DNA of 14,438 nucleotides from an uncultured Chitinophagaceae bacterium (GTDB lineage: Bacteria > Bacteroidota > Bacteroidia > Chitinophagales > Chitinophagaceae): positions 1 to 14,438 of the forward strand of contig CALCNY010000193.1 in NCBI GenBank assembly GCA_937897585.1. The letters are read 5' to 3'. The notes below the pieces were generated by a model, which saw only the letters and a list, made by a program, of their open reading frames with translations, had not been told where the DNA came from and did no database searches. Positions 12,610 to 14,438 of this stretch are shown piece by piece. Position 1 is the first letter of the stretch. Every line of letters begins with the position of its first letter. The translations under genes were made by a program, and so were the position numbers.

Positions 12610-14436
12610 TTATTTCCCGTCAGATTTCTTTTTTAGATCCTGCAATTTCTTCTGACTTTCCTGCATGGCTTCTATTCTTTCTTGCATTTTTGATTTCTTT
12701 ACCGGTTTTTTACGGTTCTCCTCAATCTCTATCATTATTTTATCGTGATTGATAATATATTTCTGAATGATAATTTGCAATAACAAGGTAATGGTATTTG
12801 AAATCGTATAATACCAAGTAAGTGCAGAAGGCAATTTATTAAAAACGCCAAGTAATAAAACAGGGAAAATGTATGGCATGTATTTCATAAGTGGATTGCT
12901 GTTATCCTGCATGTTATTCATGCTATACAATGAAATCAATAGACTTGTTAATACAGCAGTAATAGTAAACAAACTTACGTGATCGCCATAAAATGGAACT
13001 TCAAATGGTATTTTAAAAATTGAATCATATTGAGCCAAGTCTTTTGCCCACAAGAAACTCTTACCTCTCAAGTCGATATTAGATTGGAAGAAGTAATACA
13101 AAGACATGAAAATAGGAATTTGCAGCAAAGCTGGTAAACAACCTCCTAGTGGGCTCACTCCTGCTGTTTTCCATAATTTCATTTGCTCCATTCCGAAAGT
13201 CTGTTGATCATCTTTATATTTTTCTCTTAAGGCATCTACTTCCGGCTTGAGTACTTTCATTTTTGCGCCACTTAAATAACTCTTATACAAAATCGGAGAG
13301 GTTATCAAGCGAATCAATAAAGTAAGCAGGAGAATTACGATGCCCATGCTGGCTACGTTTTTCTGAACGAAATCAAAAACAGGAAGTAGGAAATACCTGT
13401 TGATGTATTTTACAAATGCGAAAATACCACTACCATACGGAACAATACTTTCCATATGATTGCCGTATTTTTTCAAAATATTGTAATCACTTGGGCCAAA
13501 ATACATTTGCATTGGAATGATCACTTCGCTTCCTGTTGCTACATTATATCTGGCGTTAGTTGTTACCCTTGCCAAATAATGATCGTTGGAATCTGTAGGT
13601 AATTTCCAAGAGGTATTTGTTTCTGAGAATGAATTATCAGCAATAAATGTTGTTAAGAAAAACTGTTGTTTCACACTAAGCCATGCTGCTTTTTTCAATT
13701 CTTTTGAATCATCTTTTCTTAAATACTCAAAATCGAAGTTTTGATTTTCATAAAAACAGAAATGACTTTGTGTAAGTTCGTATTTATGATCTTTCTCAAT
13801 TTCAGGACACTCTAATTGCCAATTGAAATTGATTACATTTTGTGAAAAAAGGAAATCAGCACCGCTTGCTTTTATTTTGAAACCAATCATGTAATCTCCA
13901 TCTGTAACTGTGTATTCATGAATGATTTTCTTGCCGGCACTATCAGCCGCTTCAAATGAAATCACTTTCTTATTTCCATTCTGCATCACTGGTAAAGCTT
14001 TGAAATTGATGTCTTCAATTGCAGAAGATTTATTTTGAGATACATTAAATCTGTAAGAAATTTTATTGAAATCACCATTGTTTAATACCACAGATTTGCC
14101 ATCAAACTTTTTGAATTTCTTTAATTCTACAGATTTGATTTGTCCACCTTTTGATGAAAATGTTGCTTTAAAAACATCGTTTTCAACAACCGTTAAAACG
14201 GGTTGTGTTTCTGTTATTCCAAAAACGGCTGCATTAGTTTGAATGGGCATTCCTGAAGCGGTATCAATTTTGAGATTTACACTCTCAGGTTTTTGAGGCG
14301 GATTTAATTTAGCAATTGAGTCAGCTATTCGTTTTTGTTCACCTTCATAAGCAAGTCTGCTTTTACTATTGAAGTAAAACATTGCAATCAATAACATTCC
14401 TATCAACACAAAACCAATCGTAGTATTTTTATCCAT
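12610..14436 (-). CDS. yidC: Membrane protein insertase YidC
   Basis: A 608-residue inner-membrane insertase, the typical length in Bacteroidota, that inserts and folds membrane proteins alone or with SecYEG. Residues 7-23 are the first membrane segment. Residues 75-330 are the large periplasmic beta-sandwich domain (VENDVFKATFSSKGGQIKSVEL). The conserved Oxa1 core follows: a membrane segment (362-380) with R376 in LIRLITSPI, the lone positive charge of the hydrophilic groove; the coiled cytoplasmic loop (MKVLKPEVDALREKYKDD); GVSPLGGCLPALLQIPIFMSLYYFF (426-450), described here by its key G, P, C and F positions; then membrane segments near 486-505, 520-533 and 538-560. The tail (571-608) is lysine-rich and probably binds ribosomes. 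The gene is complete: its ATG is two bases from the window end, so its promoter and upstream neighbour (often pyrG in this phylum) cannot be seen. Confidence 0.97.
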   Translation of the reverse strand: MDKNTTIGFVLIGMLLIAMFYFNSKSRLAYEGEQKRIADSIAKLNPPQKPESVNLKIDTASGMPIQTNAAVFGITETQPVLTVVENDVFKATFSSKGGQIKSVELKKFKKFDGKSVVLNNGDFNKISYRFNVSQNKSSAIEDINFKALPVMQNGNKKVISFEAADSAGKKIIHEYTVTDGDYMIGFKIKASGADFLFSQNVINFNWQLECPEIEKDHKYELTQSHFCFYENQNFDFEYLRKDDSKELKKAAWLSVKQQFFLTTFIADNSFSETNTSWKLPTDSNDHYLARVTTNARYNVATGSEVIIPMQMYFGPSDYNILKKYGNHMESIVPYGSGIFAFVKYINRYFLLPVFDFVQKNVASMGIVILLLTLLIRLITSPILYKSYLSGAKMKVLKPEVDALREKYKDDQQTFGMEQMKLWKTAGVSPLGGCLPALLQIPIFMSLYYFFQSNIDLRGKSFLWAKDLAQYDSIFKIPFEVPFYGDHVSLFTITAVLTSLLISLYSMNNMQDNSNPLMKYMPYIFPVLLLGVFNKLPSALTWYYTISNTITLLLQIIIQKYIINHDKIMIEIEENRKKPVKKSKMQERIEAMQESQKKLQDLKKKSDGK

Positions 14437-14438
14437 TC

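Overview
The window looks like one end of a metagenome-derived contig from a low-GC Bacteroidota bacterium, most likely order Chitinophagales. The reasons are: a C-terminal type B sorting domain of the type IX secretion system (T9SS), three exact matches to the Bacteroidota -7 promoter box TAnnTTTG, a long two-part YidC, GLPGLI/DUF4412-like and TPR proteins of the kind found in Chitinophagaceae, and almost no Shine-Dalgarno sequences. The lineage call is inference from protein character; no 16S or other phylogenetic marker search was possible.

Left end (1-201): bases 1-51 are not biological. They match the Illumina i7 adapter with an 8-base index. The next 150 bases hold an open minus-strand frame that reads like a reverse-transcriptase fragment and may be chimeric.

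202-4421 (+): a small exported protein of ferredoxin-like pattern is followed after 2 bases by a 1281-residue secreted T9SS cargo. The cargo has a P-domain, a second N-terminal domain, an Ig-like domain, eight Ig-like repeats of about 79 residues and the sorting domain. After it come a 9-bp tandem repeat and a bidirectional terminator.

4569-6677 (-): rpsG and rpsL, with their own promoter, form a str cluster without fusA behind rpsG. Upstream of them is a branched-chain aminotransferase with its own terminator.

6728-8246 (+): a tight three-gene operon encodes a protein resembling DNA polymerase III psi (HolD), the XTP/dITP diphosphatase RdgB and a hotdog thioesterase. It collides tail to tail with aroE.

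8236-11314 (-): aroE (shikimate dehydrogenase), a ComA-type phosphosulfolactate synthase with its own -7 box, and a long TPR protein.

11480-14436: a small exported protein of unknown function (+), a secreted GLPGLI/DUF4412-like protein (-), a strong terminator and yidC (-), whose start lies two bases from the window end.

Most of the window is ordinary housekeeping: translation, amino acid synthesis, nucleotide-pool cleaning and membrane protein insertion. The accessory interest lies in the large repetitive cargo and its small partner, the ComA homolog, the HolD-like protein and the artefactual left end. No CRISPR array, insertion sequence, rRNA or tRNA was seen, and I found no clearly undescribed multigene system.
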